Source of the DNA: JBKHHU01 sp046539045
GTDB lineage: Bacteria > Planctomycetota > Phycisphaerae > SM23-33
Direction of reading: 5' to 3'
Length of the DNA: 25,657 bases
Assembly (NCBI GenBank): GCA_046539045.1
Contig: JBKHHU010000023.1
Span: forward strand, 1 to 25,657
The notes beneath the pieces were generated by a model. The model saw nothing but the letters and a program-made list of their open reading frames with translations, did not search any database and was not told where the DNA came from. Position numbers and translations under genes: made by a program. Shown here in pieces: positions 7,278 through 16,472 of the stretch (its first letter is position 1; each line of letters begins with the position of its first letter).

Positions 7278-8507
7278 ATGCCGCAACCATCCGACAGACA
7301 GAGTGCCGAGCGTGTGGTTCGTCGATTGCGCAAGGAGGGCTTCGAGGCCCTGCTGGCCGGTGGGTGCGTGCGCGACATGCTGCTGGGGCTTCCGAGCGAT
7401 GACTTCGACGTGGCAACCTCGGCCAGCCCGGAGCAGATCAACCGCCTGTTCCGACGCGTGCTGATGGTCGGGGCGAAGTTCGGTGTGGCGATGGTCATGC
7501 TCGGCAAGTGCAAGGTGGAGGTAACGACCTTCCGTAGCGACATGGACTACGCCGACGGACGTCGGCCGGAACGGGTGGTGTTTTCCACTCCGCAGGCCGA
7601 CGCCCGGCGGCGGGACTTCACCATCAACGGCATGTTCTACGATCCGCTGGAAGAGAAGGTGATCGACTACGTCGGCGGGCAGGAGGATCTCTCGAAAGGG
7701 ATCATCCGCACCATCGGCGATCCCGACCAGCGGTTCGGCGAAGATTACCTGCGCATGCTGCGGGCGGTGCGGTTCAGCGTGCGGTTTGATTTCCCCATCG
7801 AACCGGACACGGCAGCGGCCGTCCGGCGACACGCCCCGAAGATCGCGACCATCAGCGGCGAACGCATTCTCGACGAAATGACCAAAATGCTCGCCCGCGA
7901 CTCTGCCGTCGACTCGTTGCGGCTCATGGCCGAGCTCGGACTGGCCGGGCCGATCATCCCGGAGCTGTTCGATCGGGACAAGCTCTGGGAGCGGGCCGTC
8001 GCTCGCGTGGAAAGCCTGCAGGACCACCGGGACGCGGAGCTTGCCTTGGCGGGGCTGCTGTGCGAACTCGACGGGGACACGATCGAGGAAATCACCCGCC
8101 GCTGGGGCGGGTCCAACCAGCAGCGGGATAAGATCAGGTGGATCGCCGGCCTTCGCGATGAATGGCGGGAGGCGCCCGATTGGCCGCTGCACCGACTCAA
8201 GAAGGTCCTTGCCCACGATGCGTTCGGCCGCCTGGCGGCAATCTGGCGACATGAAGAACAGGCGACAGAGGGCTCCACAAGGCGAGTCGACCGCGTCGAG
8301 CAGAGGATCGGAAATATTGACCCGTCGCAGATCCAGCCGGAACCGCTGGTGACCGGAAGGGACCTGATCGACCTTGGCGTCCGGCCCGGCCCGGAGATGG
8401 GCGAGATCCTCGACGAACTGTACGATTCTCAATTGGATGAAGAGCTGACGACTCGAGACGACGCCCTGGCCGCAGCGAGGAAGCTCATCAACCGCAAACA
8501 CGCCTGA
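7278..8507 (+). CDS. cca: CCA tRNA nucleotidyltransferase / poly(A) polymerase family
   Basis: This is a class II nucleotidyltransferase that adds CCA, or part of it, to tRNA 3' ends. The 409 residues show AGGCVRDMLLG (27-37), the metal-binding D42-F-D44, a third acid at E81 in VEVTTFR, RRDFTIN (111-117), and the nucleotide-selecting block GEDYLRMLRAVRF (154-166). The segment TTFRSDMDYADGRRPE is closer to Gram-positive CCA enzymes than to E. coli PcnB. Whether it adds CCA, only A, or works as a poly(A) polymerase cannot be decided by eye. A GAGAG ribosome-binding sequence begins right at the fic stop, so the two genes are probably co-transcribed, an unusual partner for a tRNA-repair enzyme. 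Confidence 0.85.
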   Translation: MPQPSDRQSAERVVRRLRKEGFEALLAGGCVRDMLLGLPSDDFDVATSASPEQINRLFRRVLMVGAKFGVAMVMLGKCKVEVTTFRSDMDYADGRRPERVVFSTPQADARRRDFTINGMFYDPLEEKVIDYVGGQEDLSKGIIRTIGDPDQRFGEDYLRMLRAVRFSVRFDFPIEPDTAAAVRRHAPKIATISGERILDEMTKMLARDSAVDSLRLMAELGLAGPIIPELFDRDKLWERAVARVESLQDHRDAELALAGLLCELDGDTIEEITRRWGGSNQQRDKIRWIAGLRDEWREAPDWPLHRLKKVLAHDAFGRLAAIWRHEEQATEGSTRRVDRVEQRIGNIDPSQIQPEPLVTGRDLIDLGVRPGPEMGEILDELYDSQLDEELTTRDDALAAARKLINRKHA

Positions 8508-8583
8508 CCGCCCTGCCAAAGCCACTTTTATCCCCCGGCCGATTCCGTTTCGCATTTCCCGCCGCGGCGATTACCATCGGACC

Positions 8584-9531
8584 ATGAGCTACAAGAGACC
8601 CAAACTGAACCTGCAGGTAACCACGCTGTGGGACTACCCGTCGCAGAACTACGGACGCGGCAGCCAGGGCGACCAGAACTACAAGGGCGCCACGCCGAGC
8701 CATATCATCTGGAACCTGCTGCGCCGCTATACGAAGCGGCAGGATGTGGTGGTGGATCCGTGTGCCGGCAGCGGGACGACTCTGGACGTCGCCCACGACC
8801 TCGGCCGCCGTGGGATGGGGTTCGACGTCAACCCGATCCGGAAGGACATCCAGAAGTGCGACTCGCGGTCGATCCCGATGAAGGACGGCGAGGCGGACTT
8901 CGTGTTCATCGACCCTCCCTATTCCACGCACATCGAATACTCCGACGACCCACGGTGCATCGGCAAACTCGACGCGGCAGGGGACGAATATTACGAGGCG
9001 ATGGAGCAGGTCATCGGCGAGATCCATCGCATCCTCAAACCCGGCGGGCACATGGCGTTGTACGTGGCCGACTCGTTCGTCAAGGGCGAGGGCTTCATCC
9101 CGATCGGGTTCAACCTGTTCGCCATACTGCAGCGGCATTTCGAGCCGGTCGATATCGTGTCGGTGGTCCGCCACAACCGAACGCTGAAGATGGGCAACTA
9201 CCGCAAGGCGGCAGAGGAGGGAAACTTCTTCCTCCGCGGGTTCAACTACCTGTTCATCATGCACAAGCCGAGGAAGAAGCAGGCCCGGCCGAAACACACG
9301 CCCACGCTCGAACGCCGGTCTTCCGGCGGAGAGAGACAGAAGCAACAGAAGGGAAAGAAATCCTCCGGCGGAGGCCCCCGCCGATCCGGCGGTGCAGCCC
9401 CCCGATCAGGCGGAGGCGGAAATCGCAGACCGGGGCCCCGAGGCAAGCGAGGACCCGGCCATGGCGGCAAGGGCCGCCCCGGCGGGAAAGGCAAGGGCAA
9501 GCGCGGAGGCAAACCCGGCCGGGGACGGTGA
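8584..9531 (+). CDS. Orphan DPPY methyltransferase with RGG-like basic tail
   Basis: This SAM-dependent N4-cytosine/N6-adenine type methyltransferase has 315 residues. The SAM-binding motif DPCAGSGTT (58-66) precedes the catalytic DPPY (110-113), followed by an LKPGGHMALYV strand (151-161). No separate target-recognition domain is visible. From about residue 231 the protein becomes a low-complexity tail of Gly, Arg, Lys and Pro with many GGR/RGG-like steps, probably disordered and nucleic-acid binding. There is no restriction endonuclease or specificity gene nearby, so it is not a recognisable restriction-modification system. It may methylate DNA as an orphan enzyme, or act on RNA; the tail makes RNA worth considering (inference). 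No strong Shine-Dalgarno is present. Confidence 0.8.
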   Translation: MSYKRPKLNLQVTTLWDYPSQNYGRGSQGDQNYKGATPSHIIWNLLRRYTKRQDVVVDPCAGSGTTLDVAHDLGRRGMGFDVNPIRKDIQKCDSRSIPMKDGEADFVFIDPPYSTHIEYSDDPRCIGKLDAAGDEYYEAMEQVIGEIHRILKPGGHMALYVADSFVKGEGFIPIGFNLFAILQRHFEPVDIVSVVRHNRTLKMGNYRKAAEEGNFFLRGFNYLFIMHKPRKKQARPKHTPTLERRSSGGERQKQQKGKKSSGGGPRRSGGAAPRSGGGGNRRPGPRGKRGPGHGGKGRPGGKGKGKRGGKPGRGR

Positions 9532-9629
9532 CACTGTAACGATCGACCACTGGCGGGGAGCGATAGATCATAGCCCCGGTGCGCCCCGGTTAGCCAGGTG
9601 ACAAAGCTTCCGGTCTGTTGTCCCAGGAA

Positions 9630-12600
9630 TCATTCCGCACCGACCGGCTCCGTAGTCGGCTCGCGTTCCGGCCGGGGCGGGTAAAGCCACTGCCATGTCC
9701 GCTTGAGACGACGCCGCAAATCCTCGATGGCCAAATACAATGCCGGCACCAGCCCCAGCGTGATGAAGGTCGCGAACAGCAGCCCGAAGCCCAGCGAAAT
9801 CGCCATCGGCACCAGGAAACGCGCCTGCCGCGACGTCTCGAAAATCATCGGTGCCAGCCCGCCGAACGTCGTCAGCGTTGTCAGAAGAATCGGCCGGAAT
9901 CGCTGAATCGCCGCACTGACGATCGCGTCGTGCGGGTCCATGCCTTCTTTGCGTCTGCGGTTGGCGAAGTCGATCAGCACCAGCGAGTCGTTGACCACCA
10001 CACCGGACAGTGCCACAATCCCGAACATGCTCGGAATCGCCAGATCGTAGCCCATGATCAGGTGCCCGATCACCGCACCGATAATCCCGAACGGGATGCT
10101 GATCATCACGATCAGCGGCTGGATGTAACTGCGGAACGGAATCGCCAGCATGCCATAGATGACCAGCATGGCGATAATGAAGCTGGTCCGCAGGCTGCCG
10201 AGGCTCTCCCGCATGTCCGCCTGGTGCCCTTCGAAGCTGTAGGACAGCCCGCCGTACTTGCTTGTCAGTTCCGGCAGCACGGACGTCTTCAGATCCGCCA
10301 GCACCTCGCCGGCTTTGCTGCGCGGAGTGACATCCGCCTGCACCTGCACCACGCGGCGGCCGTTCTTGCGGTTGATGACGGTGTACGCTCTTCCCCGCTC
10401 ATATTGAGCCACCTCGCGAAGCGGTACGAACGTCCCCGCCGGAGTCCGAACGAGAAACTCGTCGATATCCTGCTCGCTGATCCGCTGCTCTTCCGGCAGG
10501 CGGACCATGATCTCGATTTCATCCCGTCCGCGCTGCTGGCTGACCGCCTCGATCCCGTAAAACGCATTGCGGACCTGCCGGGCGATGGACCGCGCCGTCA
10601 GACCAAGACTCTTGCCCTGGGGCAGAAGGCGGAAATCGAACTGCTTCTTGCCCGGTTGGAACCCGTCGTCCACGTCCTTCAGCCGCGGGTACTGATCCAG
10701 TTGCCGGGCCAGTTCGGCGCTGGCGTTGGCGAGCAGGTCTATATCCCGGTGGCTCAGTTCGACCGTTACCGGAGCGCCCCTTCCGCCGGGCCCGCCAACG
10801 TCGGAAGCAAACTTCAGCGACTCGACGCCCGCAATCTCCCCGACCGCTTTGCGCCAGCGTTGGGTAAACTCCTCGGTACTCATGATCTCGCTACGGATGT
10901 CCGGATCGGCCAGGCCGACGCGAACCTGTCCGGTATGGCTGCCCGATCGGCCTATGTCCGTGATGATGTAATCTTTGAGCTCCGGGTGGCCCGACTCCTC
11001 GATCACCTTCAGGGCCCCCTTCCGCATCCGCTCGAGGATGTCTTCGGTGTCCTCCACAGGCGCTCCGTACGGAAGCACCACCGAGCCCTGGGAGAAGTCC
11101 GATTCGATCTTCGGAAACAGGCTGAAGCCCATACGCCCGCTCATCGCGAACGCGCCGACGGCGATCAGCAGTGCCGCCGCACCGGCGATCGTCACGTAGC
11201 GATGCACCATCGCCTGCTCCAGCACCGGTCCGTACCGTTTGCGCACCCAGCCGGTAAAAGCCCTGCCGAACGCCTGCTGCCGGCCGTGAAGCCACTTCGA
11301 CAGCCCGCGCCGCTTGCGGTCTTTCTGGTGCGACAGGTGAGCGGGCAGTACGAACAGGCACTCCAGCAGCGAGATCGCGAACACGACGCACACAACGACC
11401 GGAATCATCCGGAAGACGTTGCCCATAACGCCCGGGATGAAGTAAATCGGCAGGAACGTGACCATGTTGGTCAGGATGCTGAACGTCACCGGGACGGCCA
11501 CCTCGCGTGCGCCCTTGACCGCGGCGATGTGGAACGGGAGCCCTTCCTGGTGGTAGTGGTAGGTGTTCTCGCCGACGACGATGGCATCGTCCACGACAAT
11601 ACCCAGGGCGATGATGTACGCGAACAGCGAGATCATATTGATGGTCACGTCGAACATCGGCAGCAGCAGGAAGGAGGCGAGGAAGGAAATCGGGATGCCC
11701 ATCATCACCCAAAACGCCAGGCGGACCTCAAGGAACAACCCCAGCACCACCAGCACCAGCAGCAGACCCAGGCCCATGTTTCGCATCAGCAGGTTCACGC
11801 GCTGTGTGTAGATGTCGGATCGGTCCCGGTAGATATCCGTCTGCACGCCCGGCGGCAGAAGATCGCGCACGTCGGGCATCTTCTCTCGCACCGCAGCGGC
11901 CACCTCCATCGGCGTCTGATCGCCCACGCGGTAGACCTCGACCTCGGCGGCCCGCTGTCCGTTGTAGAGCAGCGACCGATCGGTATCCTCGAACCCGTCG
12001 GTGATCTTCGTCGCGATCTGGCCGAGAAGCACCTCGGTGCCTTCGGACGTGGTGATGATCGGCAGCCGGGCGAACTCCTTGCCGTACTCGCGCCGCTCCT
12101 TGACGCGGACGAGAATCTCCCCGCCGGAGGTCTTCACGCCTCCACCGGGCACATCCAGGGCAGCGGCCCGGACGCGATCGGCGATCTCGCCCAGCGTCAG
12201 CCCGTAGCGTCGCAACTGCTCTATCGGAACGTCGACCGAGATTTCCAGGTCCCGCACGCCGCCGACCTCGGCTTTTGTAATGCCCTCGTGGTTGAGTAAT
12301 TCGTCGCGGATGTCGTTGGCCGCCCGACGCAGTGCCCGTTCATCGACACCGCCATAGACCATGACGCTGAGCACCTCGCGGTCGTGGACGACGGTTTCGA
12401 CTTCGGGCTCTTCGGCATCTTCGGGGAAGGTGTCGATGCGGTCGACCTCGCTCTCGACATCCCGGGCGAGCTTGTCCACGTCCACTCCGCTCAACGCCTC
12501 GATGCTGACCGTCCCCCTGCCCTCGTTGGCGGTGCTGATGACTTCCTTGACGCCCTCCAGGCCCTGTACCGCTTCTTCGATGCTCAGCAGAATGCCGTCC

Positions 12601-12809
12601 TCGACTTCCTCGGGACTGGCGCTGGGGTAGACCACCGACACCCGAACAACGTCCAGTTCAATGTCCGGGAAGACCTCCTGCTTGACATTCCACATCGCCA
12701 GCAGTCCGCCGATCAGGCACACCAGCATCGCCAGATTCGCTGCCACGGAATTGCCCGCCATCCAGGCGATCGGACCGCGCTTCAATTTTTCGACAGGTAG
12801 CCTGCTCAC
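9630..12809 (-). CDS. RND efflux transporter permease (AcrB/MdtB-like)
   Basis: The inner membrane proton-driven pump of a tripartite efflux system. Its 1059 residues fit the HAE1/AcrB length and layout: helix 1 at about 22-40, a first periplasmic loop with porter domains (about 41-338), a helix bundle, a second large periplasmic loop, and a final bundle. The proton-relay acids are visible in helix 4 as GIVVDDAIVVGEN (403-415; D407 and D408, the same numbers as in AcrB). The C-terminal 30 or so residues are basic and proline-rich, in the cytoplasm. It starts with GTG only 4 bp after the adaptor stop and closes the operon. The substrate is not predictable; broad drug, dye or lipid-like export is usual for the family. 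Confidence 0.93.
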   Translation of the reverse strand: MSRLPVEKLKRGPIAWMAGNSVAANLAMLVCLIGGLLAMWNVKQEVFPDIELDVVRVSVVYPSASPEEVEDGILLSIEEAVQGLEGVKEVISTANEGRGTVSIEALSGVDVDKLARDVESEVDRIDTFPEDAEEPEVETVVHDREVLSVMVYGGVDERALRRAANDIRDELLNHEGITKAEVGGVRDLEISVDVPIEQLRRYGLTLGEIADRVRAAALDVPGGGVKTSGGEILVRVKERREYGKEFARLPIITTSEGTEVLLGQIATKITDGFEDTDRSLLYNGQRAAEVEVYRVGDQTPMEVAAAVREKMPDVRDLLPPGVQTDIYRDRSDIYTQRVNLLMRNMGLGLLLVLVVLGLFLEVRLAFWVMMGIPISFLASFLLLPMFDVTINMISLFAYIIALGIVVDDAIVVGENTYHYHQEGLPFHIAAVKGAREVAVPVTFSILTNMVTFLPIYFIPGVMGNVFRMIPVVVCVVFAISLLECLFVLPAHLSHQKDRKRRGLSKWLHGRQQAFGRAFTGWVRKRYGPVLEQAMVHRYVTIAGAAALLIAVGAFAMSGRMGFSLFPKIESDFSQGSVVLPYGAPVEDTEDILERMRKGALKVIEESGHPELKDYIITDIGRSGSHTGQVRVGLADPDIRSEIMSTEEFTQRWRKAVGEIAGVESLKFASDVGGPGGRGAPVTVELSHRDIDLLANASAELARQLDQYPRLKDVDDGFQPGKKQFDFRLLPQGKSLGLTARSIARQVRNAFYGIEAVSQQRGRDEIEIMVRLPEEQRISEQDIDEFLVRTPAGTFVPLREVAQYERGRAYTVINRKNGRRVVQVQADVTPRSKAGEVLADLKTSVLPELTSKYGGLSYSFEGHQADMRESLGSLRTSFIIAMLVIYGMLAIPFRSYIQPLIVMISIPFGIIGAVIGHLIMGYDLAIPSMFGIVALSGVVVNDSLVLIDFANRRRKEGMDPHDAIVSAAIQRFRPILLTTLTTFGGLAPMIFETSRQARFLVPMAISLGFGLLFATFITLGLVPALYLAIEDLRRRLKRTWQWLYPPRPEREPTTEPVGAE

Positions 12810-12813
12810 TGCT

Positions 12814-14217
12814 TCACCCCCCCTCTCGCTGCGGACCGGTAGCGGTTGCCGTGGGTTTGGTGGCCGGGGCGGAGACGCGAAGCGGCATGCCCTTGACCGG
12901 GGCGCCGATATCGGACGTCACCAGCTTCTCGCCCGGCTGGAGGCCTTCGGAAACGTAAATCGATTCCTTGCCCTTGCGAGCCAGCTGGACCGGCCGGATC
13001 TCCAGCTTCTTCTCATCGTCCATGATCCAGACCGACTCATCTTCCCTCAGGGCGTCGCGCGGAATCTGCACCCCTCCGCGAAGTTCCTTGCCGACAATCT
13101 GCACGCTTACGAAGGAATCCAGCAGGAGCGTCCGGTCGCCGTTCTCGCTGCCACCGTCAATGGGGTCTGCCACCGAGACGACCACTCGAGCCATCCGGCC
13201 CAGACGTTCCAGGTCCGGCAGGATCCGCACGACCCTGCCCAAGCGGTAGGCGTCCTCGCCCCAGCGAGCTTCATGGTAGATGCGGACGGTCGATCCCGGC
13301 TGATCGTCGGCAGGGAGTGTGATCCACCGCAGCTGATCCAGCGGGACCTGGGCGATGACCCAGTACTCGTCCGTTCCGGCTATCCGCGCCAGTTTGCTGC
13401 CGGCAGAGACCCGCGAACCGACGTCCACGTACCGCTCGCGTACCACCCCATCGAACGGAGCCGTCGTCGTGGTCCGTTTCAGATCAAGCTGGGCGTCCTG
13501 CAGGTTGTTCTTCGCGTCGCGAACGGCTTCACCGGCAGCGACGTATGCCGTCTTCGCCGACTCCAGCGCCGACTCGGCGGCCTTGAGACTCGCCCGGGCG
13601 CTGGCCAGTTGCGGCACTCGCAGGACCAGCTCGCGATCCTCCTCGCTGATCTCCTCCCCGAGCAGTTCGTACTCGCGCTGGGCCACCGCGCGGTTACCGA
13701 GTTCCAGCTTCAGCTCCTGCTGGGCCCGCGCCAGTTCGGCCCGTCGCTGGTCAATGGCCAGCTCTGCCTGCGTCTGGGCCAGCTCCGCCTGCCGGACGGC
13801 GATCTGCAGGCGCTTCACGTTCAGTTCGTAATCGGCTGGGTCCACTTTTGCCACCGGCTGGCCCGCCTGGAAGCTCCCGCCCATCAGAAGTTGGTCGCTG
13901 ACATCCACCAGTTGCCCCGATACCTCTGCGGTCAGTTCGCTCTCGCGTGCCGGCACGACGGTGCCCATCGCATTGACCACGACCTGGTGGGTCGACGCCT
14001 GAACCGGCTGGACCTCAACCAGCTTCGCCCCGGTCTGCCGCGGTCGCTTCCTGGCGGTCGGTTTGTTGAGCATGAAAAAGACTGCCGCGGCGATCCCGCC
14101 GCCAAGCAGCACCAGCACCAGCAGCGCGCCGACCACCCTGCCGAGGATACTCGGCCTGAGCATGGGCTGCGACTGGCGAGGCGGTGTTTCCGTTGGTTTG
14201 TCAAGCACTTCCGTCAT
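12814..14217 (-). CDS. Periplasmic adaptor (HlyD/MFP) of RND efflux system
   Basis: This membrane fusion protein links the RND pump to the outer membrane channel. The 467 residues begin with a short cytoplasmic segment and one membrane anchor (about 27-49). After it come the first half of a lipoyl-like hairpin (near VVPARESELTAEVSGQLVDV), a long alpha-helical coiled-coil hairpin rich in Ala, Glu, Gln and Arg (about 130-250), the second lipoyl half (TTTTAPFDGVVRERYVDVGS), a beta-barrel and a membrane-proximal domain. The helical hairpin is long for an AcrA-type adaptor. The ATG overlaps the stop of the preceding channel gene (ATGA), indicating coupled translation. Confidence 0.92.
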   Translation of the reverse strand: MTEVLDKPTETPPRQSQPMLRPSILGRVVGALLVLVLLGGGIAAAVFFMLNKPTARKRPRQTGAKLVEVQPVQASTHQVVVNAMGTVVPARESELTAEVSGQLVDVSDQLLMGGSFQAGQPVAKVDPADYELNVKRLQIAVRQAELAQTQAELAIDQRRAELARAQQELKLELGNRAVAQREYELLGEEISEEDRELVLRVPQLASARASLKAAESALESAKTAYVAAGEAVRDAKNNLQDAQLDLKRTTTTAPFDGVVRERYVDVGSRVSAGSKLARIAGTDEYWVIAQVPLDQLRWITLPADDQPGSTVRIYHEARWGEDAYRLGRVVRILPDLERLGRMARVVVSVADPIDGGSENGDRTLLLDSFVSVQIVGKELRGGVQIPRDALREDESVWIMDDEKKLEIRPVQLARKGKESIYVSEGLQPGEKLVTSDIGAPVKGMPLRVSAPATKPTATATGPQREGG

Positions 14218-15701
14218 GATGCATCCTCTGTGTTCTGCTCTGCCGCGGGCAGGGGGTCGCCTTTCCCGCCGAGTGCCTCAAAGGGTCCGATCACGCGCCG
14301 GGGAGGCAGCGGGGGTGCAGGCATCTCCCAGCCCCTGCCGATGGCAACGTACAAACGGACACGACTGGTCACAAGTTCCCGCCGGGCCTGCAATACCGTC
14401 CGCTGCAATCGCTGATAGCTCAGCAGTGCATCCAGAAACCGGATGAAGTCCTGCGTGCCCTTGATGTACCCTGCCCGCACTTCCTGCAGCGACTGGTCCG
14501 AAAGCTTTAACTGTTTGTTCAGGCTCGCCAGATAGGCCCGCTGAGAATGCTCCTCGACCAACGCGTCGTCCACCTCGCCCAGCGCGGTCAGGATTGTCCT
14601 TCCATATTCGTGCAGCCGCTCGGCGGCTACCGCCCGGCGATAGGCGACTTCCGCTTCGCGTTGTCCGGCGTCGAAGACCGGGCCGATAAGATCGCCCGCC
14701 AGCGAGGCCACCCAATTGTCAAACAGGTCGCTGAAGCGCTCCGCCGACGTCTCGGCATTCGCTGAGAGCGTCAGCCGCGGGAACTGTTCGGCAATGGCCA
14801 CCGCCGTCCGACGGTCTGCCGCGGCCACCTGCAGTTCGGCCGCCCGAACGTCCGGCCGGGCGCGAATCCACTCCGCAGGAAGGCCGACTTCCGGCAGTGC
14901 AGGCAAGGCCGGGAGGTCCGTCTGATCGGGAGCGGAAAAGCCTTGTGGGGCTCGTCCCAGCAGGATCGCCAGGGCGTTTTCCTGCACTTCCACGCTGGAA
15001 GCAACCAGCACCCGCTCCCCGCGAGTTCGCTCCAGGACCTGCCGCTGCTGGAGAACGTCGGGGGCACGGACCTGCCCACGGCGGAAACGCTCGGCAATGA
15101 TTTCCAGCAGGTCGCGATTCGTATCTACCTGCTGATCAAGCAGTTTGAGTTGCTCGCGGAGCTCCACCAGCCGATACCACGCCGAGGCGATCTGGGAACT
15201 CAGCGTGATGCCCGCGGCCTGCAGTTGCTGTGCGCTGGCGGCGCGGTCGAATTCGGCAGCCAGAGCCGAGGATCGGACCCGCCCCCACAAGTCGACTTCA
15301 TAGGAAGCGGCCAATCCAAGGGAAAGCGTTGTCTGATAGCTTCTGCCTGCCGGCTCGATATCGCTGACGCGCCGGCTCGCCGAGCCGGTGACGTCCACGG
15401 CCGGGTAGAGCGGCGTGCTGCGGCTGACCACCAGTGCCCGCGCCTGGGCCAGCCTGTCCCAGGCCATGCGAACGGACATGTTGTCCACGAGGGCCTGTTC
15501 CATCAGGCTGTTAAGCTGCTCGTCGCCGAGGGCGGTCCACCACCGTTGCGGGTAATCCTGCCCGTCGGGCCCGAGCGAATCGGGCAGTTCGACGGGCGAC
15601 TGGACCGGCTCGACCTGCGCCCCGCAGGCACTGAGAACGCTTGCGACCAGAACGGTCGCCCAGATTCGCCCGGTCAGATGAAGACGTTTGCGTTGCATCA
15701 T
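14214..15701 (-). CDS. NodT-type outer membrane factor lipoprotein
   Basis: The TolC/OprM-like channel of the same efflux system. The 495 residues start with a lipoprotein signal peptide and lipobox LSAC (cysteine at 26), as in OprM and NodT. Two outer-membrane-efflux (OEP) repeats follow, each made of long helices with a beta-strand pair; WWTALGDEQLNSLMEQAL (about 54-71) and YEVDLWGRVRS (about 134-144) are hallmarks of the family. A second ATG follows directly (15698). The first ATG overlaps the stop of the TetR gene by ATGA. Trimeric assembly in the outer membrane is expected from the family. Confidence 0.92.
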   Translation of the reverse strand: MMQRKRLHLTGRIWATVLVASVLSACGAQVEPVQSPVELPDSLGPDGQDYPQRWWTALGDEQLNSLMEQALVDNMSVRMAWDRLAQARALVVSRSTPLYPAVDVTGSASRRVSDIEPAGRSYQTTLSLGLAASYEVDLWGRVRSSALAAEFDRAASAQQLQAAGITLSSQIASAWYRLVELREQLKLLDQQVDTNRDLLEIIAERFRRGQVRAPDVLQQRQVLERTRGERVLVASSVEVQENALAILLGRAPQGFSAPDQTDLPALPALPEVGLPAEWIRARPDVRAAELQVAAADRRTAVAIAEQFPRLTLSANAETSAERFSDLFDNWVASLAGDLIGPVFDAGQREAEVAYRRAVAAERLHEYGRTILTALGEVDDALVEEHSQRAYLASLNKQLKLSDQSLQEVRAGYIKGTQDFIRFLDALLSYQRLQRTVLQARRELVTSRVRLYVAIGRGWEMPAPPLPPRRVIGPFEALGGKGDPLPAAEQNTEDAS

Positions 15702-16405
15702 TCGGCCCCCCGGAATCTTTCATGGATCGTCTCGGACAGCTGCAGATCCGGCCAGTCACCGGAGACGATGCCCTTTCGGGCTTCTGTCAGCCCGGCCAAC
15801 ACGAACCGTAGCGTATGGTCGATCACCACCTCCAGATGGGACAAACGCTGCTCCTGGGGCATGTGGGGGTCGTGTTCGCCGAACATGCCGTTCCGCCGAC
15901 GGAACGCAAGGTGCAGGATCGGCCCCATCACCGACATCGTGCACATCAGCACCTGCCCGGTAGACGCCTCCGGCCCGAGCAATTCGCGCACCGTACGAAC
16001 AGTCTCCAGGCGGATCGGATCGATCTCCTCCCGGAACGCGTCCTTCAGAAGGCCGGTCGGATCGCCCATCTCCCGGTGGAGAATATCGAATTCGGTGATC
16101 TCCGGATCGGTCACACGTAGCAGTAATGCCTTCATTCGCGCCCGCAGCCGCCTCTCGGGCGGCGCCTCGGCAGGCACGTCGCCCTGGGGCGGATACTTGG
16201 CAATGGCTTCATCAAAAGCCGCCCGCCAGGATTCGACGTAGAGGTTCTCTTTGCTGCCGAAGTGGTAATTGACCGACGCGATGTTCGCTTGTGCCCGGTC
16301 GCAGATCTCGGCCACGGTTGTTTCCCGATAGCCTTTGGCGGCGAAAAGCACGCCCGCTGCAACCAAGAGCCGGTCTTTGGTCGTCATTTCCATGTCTACG
16401 GCCAT
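15698..16405 (-). CDS. TetR-family regulator, CecR/YbiH-like
   Basis: A 235-residue dimeric repressor, first gene of the efflux operon. The N-terminal helix-turn-helix is clear at about 29-57 (TTVAEICDRAQANIASVNYHFGSK in three helices). The C-terminal ligand domain, with EFDILHREMGDPTGLL and a following EEIDPIR segment, resembles the CecR/YbiH (DUF1956) C-terminal domain, whose E. coli member also controls an export system. The ATG at 16405 is chosen because GAAAGG lies about 8 bp upstream; a TTG at 16420 is also in frame. It probably represses its own operon through the inverted repeat at 16455-16472. The ligand is unknown. Confidence 0.88.
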   Translation of the reverse strand: MAVDMEMTTKDRLLVAAGVLFAAKGYRETTVAEICDRAQANIASVNYHFGSKENLYVESWRAAFDEAIAKYPPQGDVPAEAPPERRLRARMKALLLRVTDPEITEFDILHREMGDPTGLLKDAFREEIDPIRLETVRTVRELLGPEASTGQVLMCTMSVMGPILHLAFRRRNGMFGEHDPHMPQEQRLSHLEVVIDHTLRFVLAGLTEARKGIVSGDWPDLQLSETIHERFRGAE

Positions 16406-16438
16406 ACAGCTGCCTTTCAAATGCCCGTTTTAATCTAT

Positions 16439-16472
16439 TATTTACATCGACTGTTTGGAAAAACAAGTCCAA
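16439..16472 (-). promoter_or_regulatory. Efflux operon promoter with candidate TetR operator
   Basis: On the minus strand, TTGTTT (16466-16461) and TAAATA (16444-16439) are separated by 16 bp. The inverted repeat TTGGA-N8-TCCAA (16455-16472 in plus coordinates) covers the -35 box. This is a typical position for repression by the TetR protein encoded first in the operon. The link is inferred. Confidence 0.45.

Noticed and set aside
6942..8555. Long minus-strand open frame opposite fic and cca
   Set aside because: No recognisable domain and fully antisense to two clear genes.
8584..9531. Restriction-modification system
   Set aside because: Only a methyltransferase is present; the neighbours are cca and the efflux operon.
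9548..9600. Imperfect long dyad CACTGGC / GCCAGGTG as a bidirectional terminator
   Set aside because: The stem is interrupted by large bulges and has no T-run; not reliable enough to list.
9618..12299. Long plus-strand open frame of about 890 codons opposite the RND gene
   Set aside because: His/Arg/Gln-rich antisense shadow in high-GC DNA, without domain motifs; the opposite strand encodes a full RND permease.
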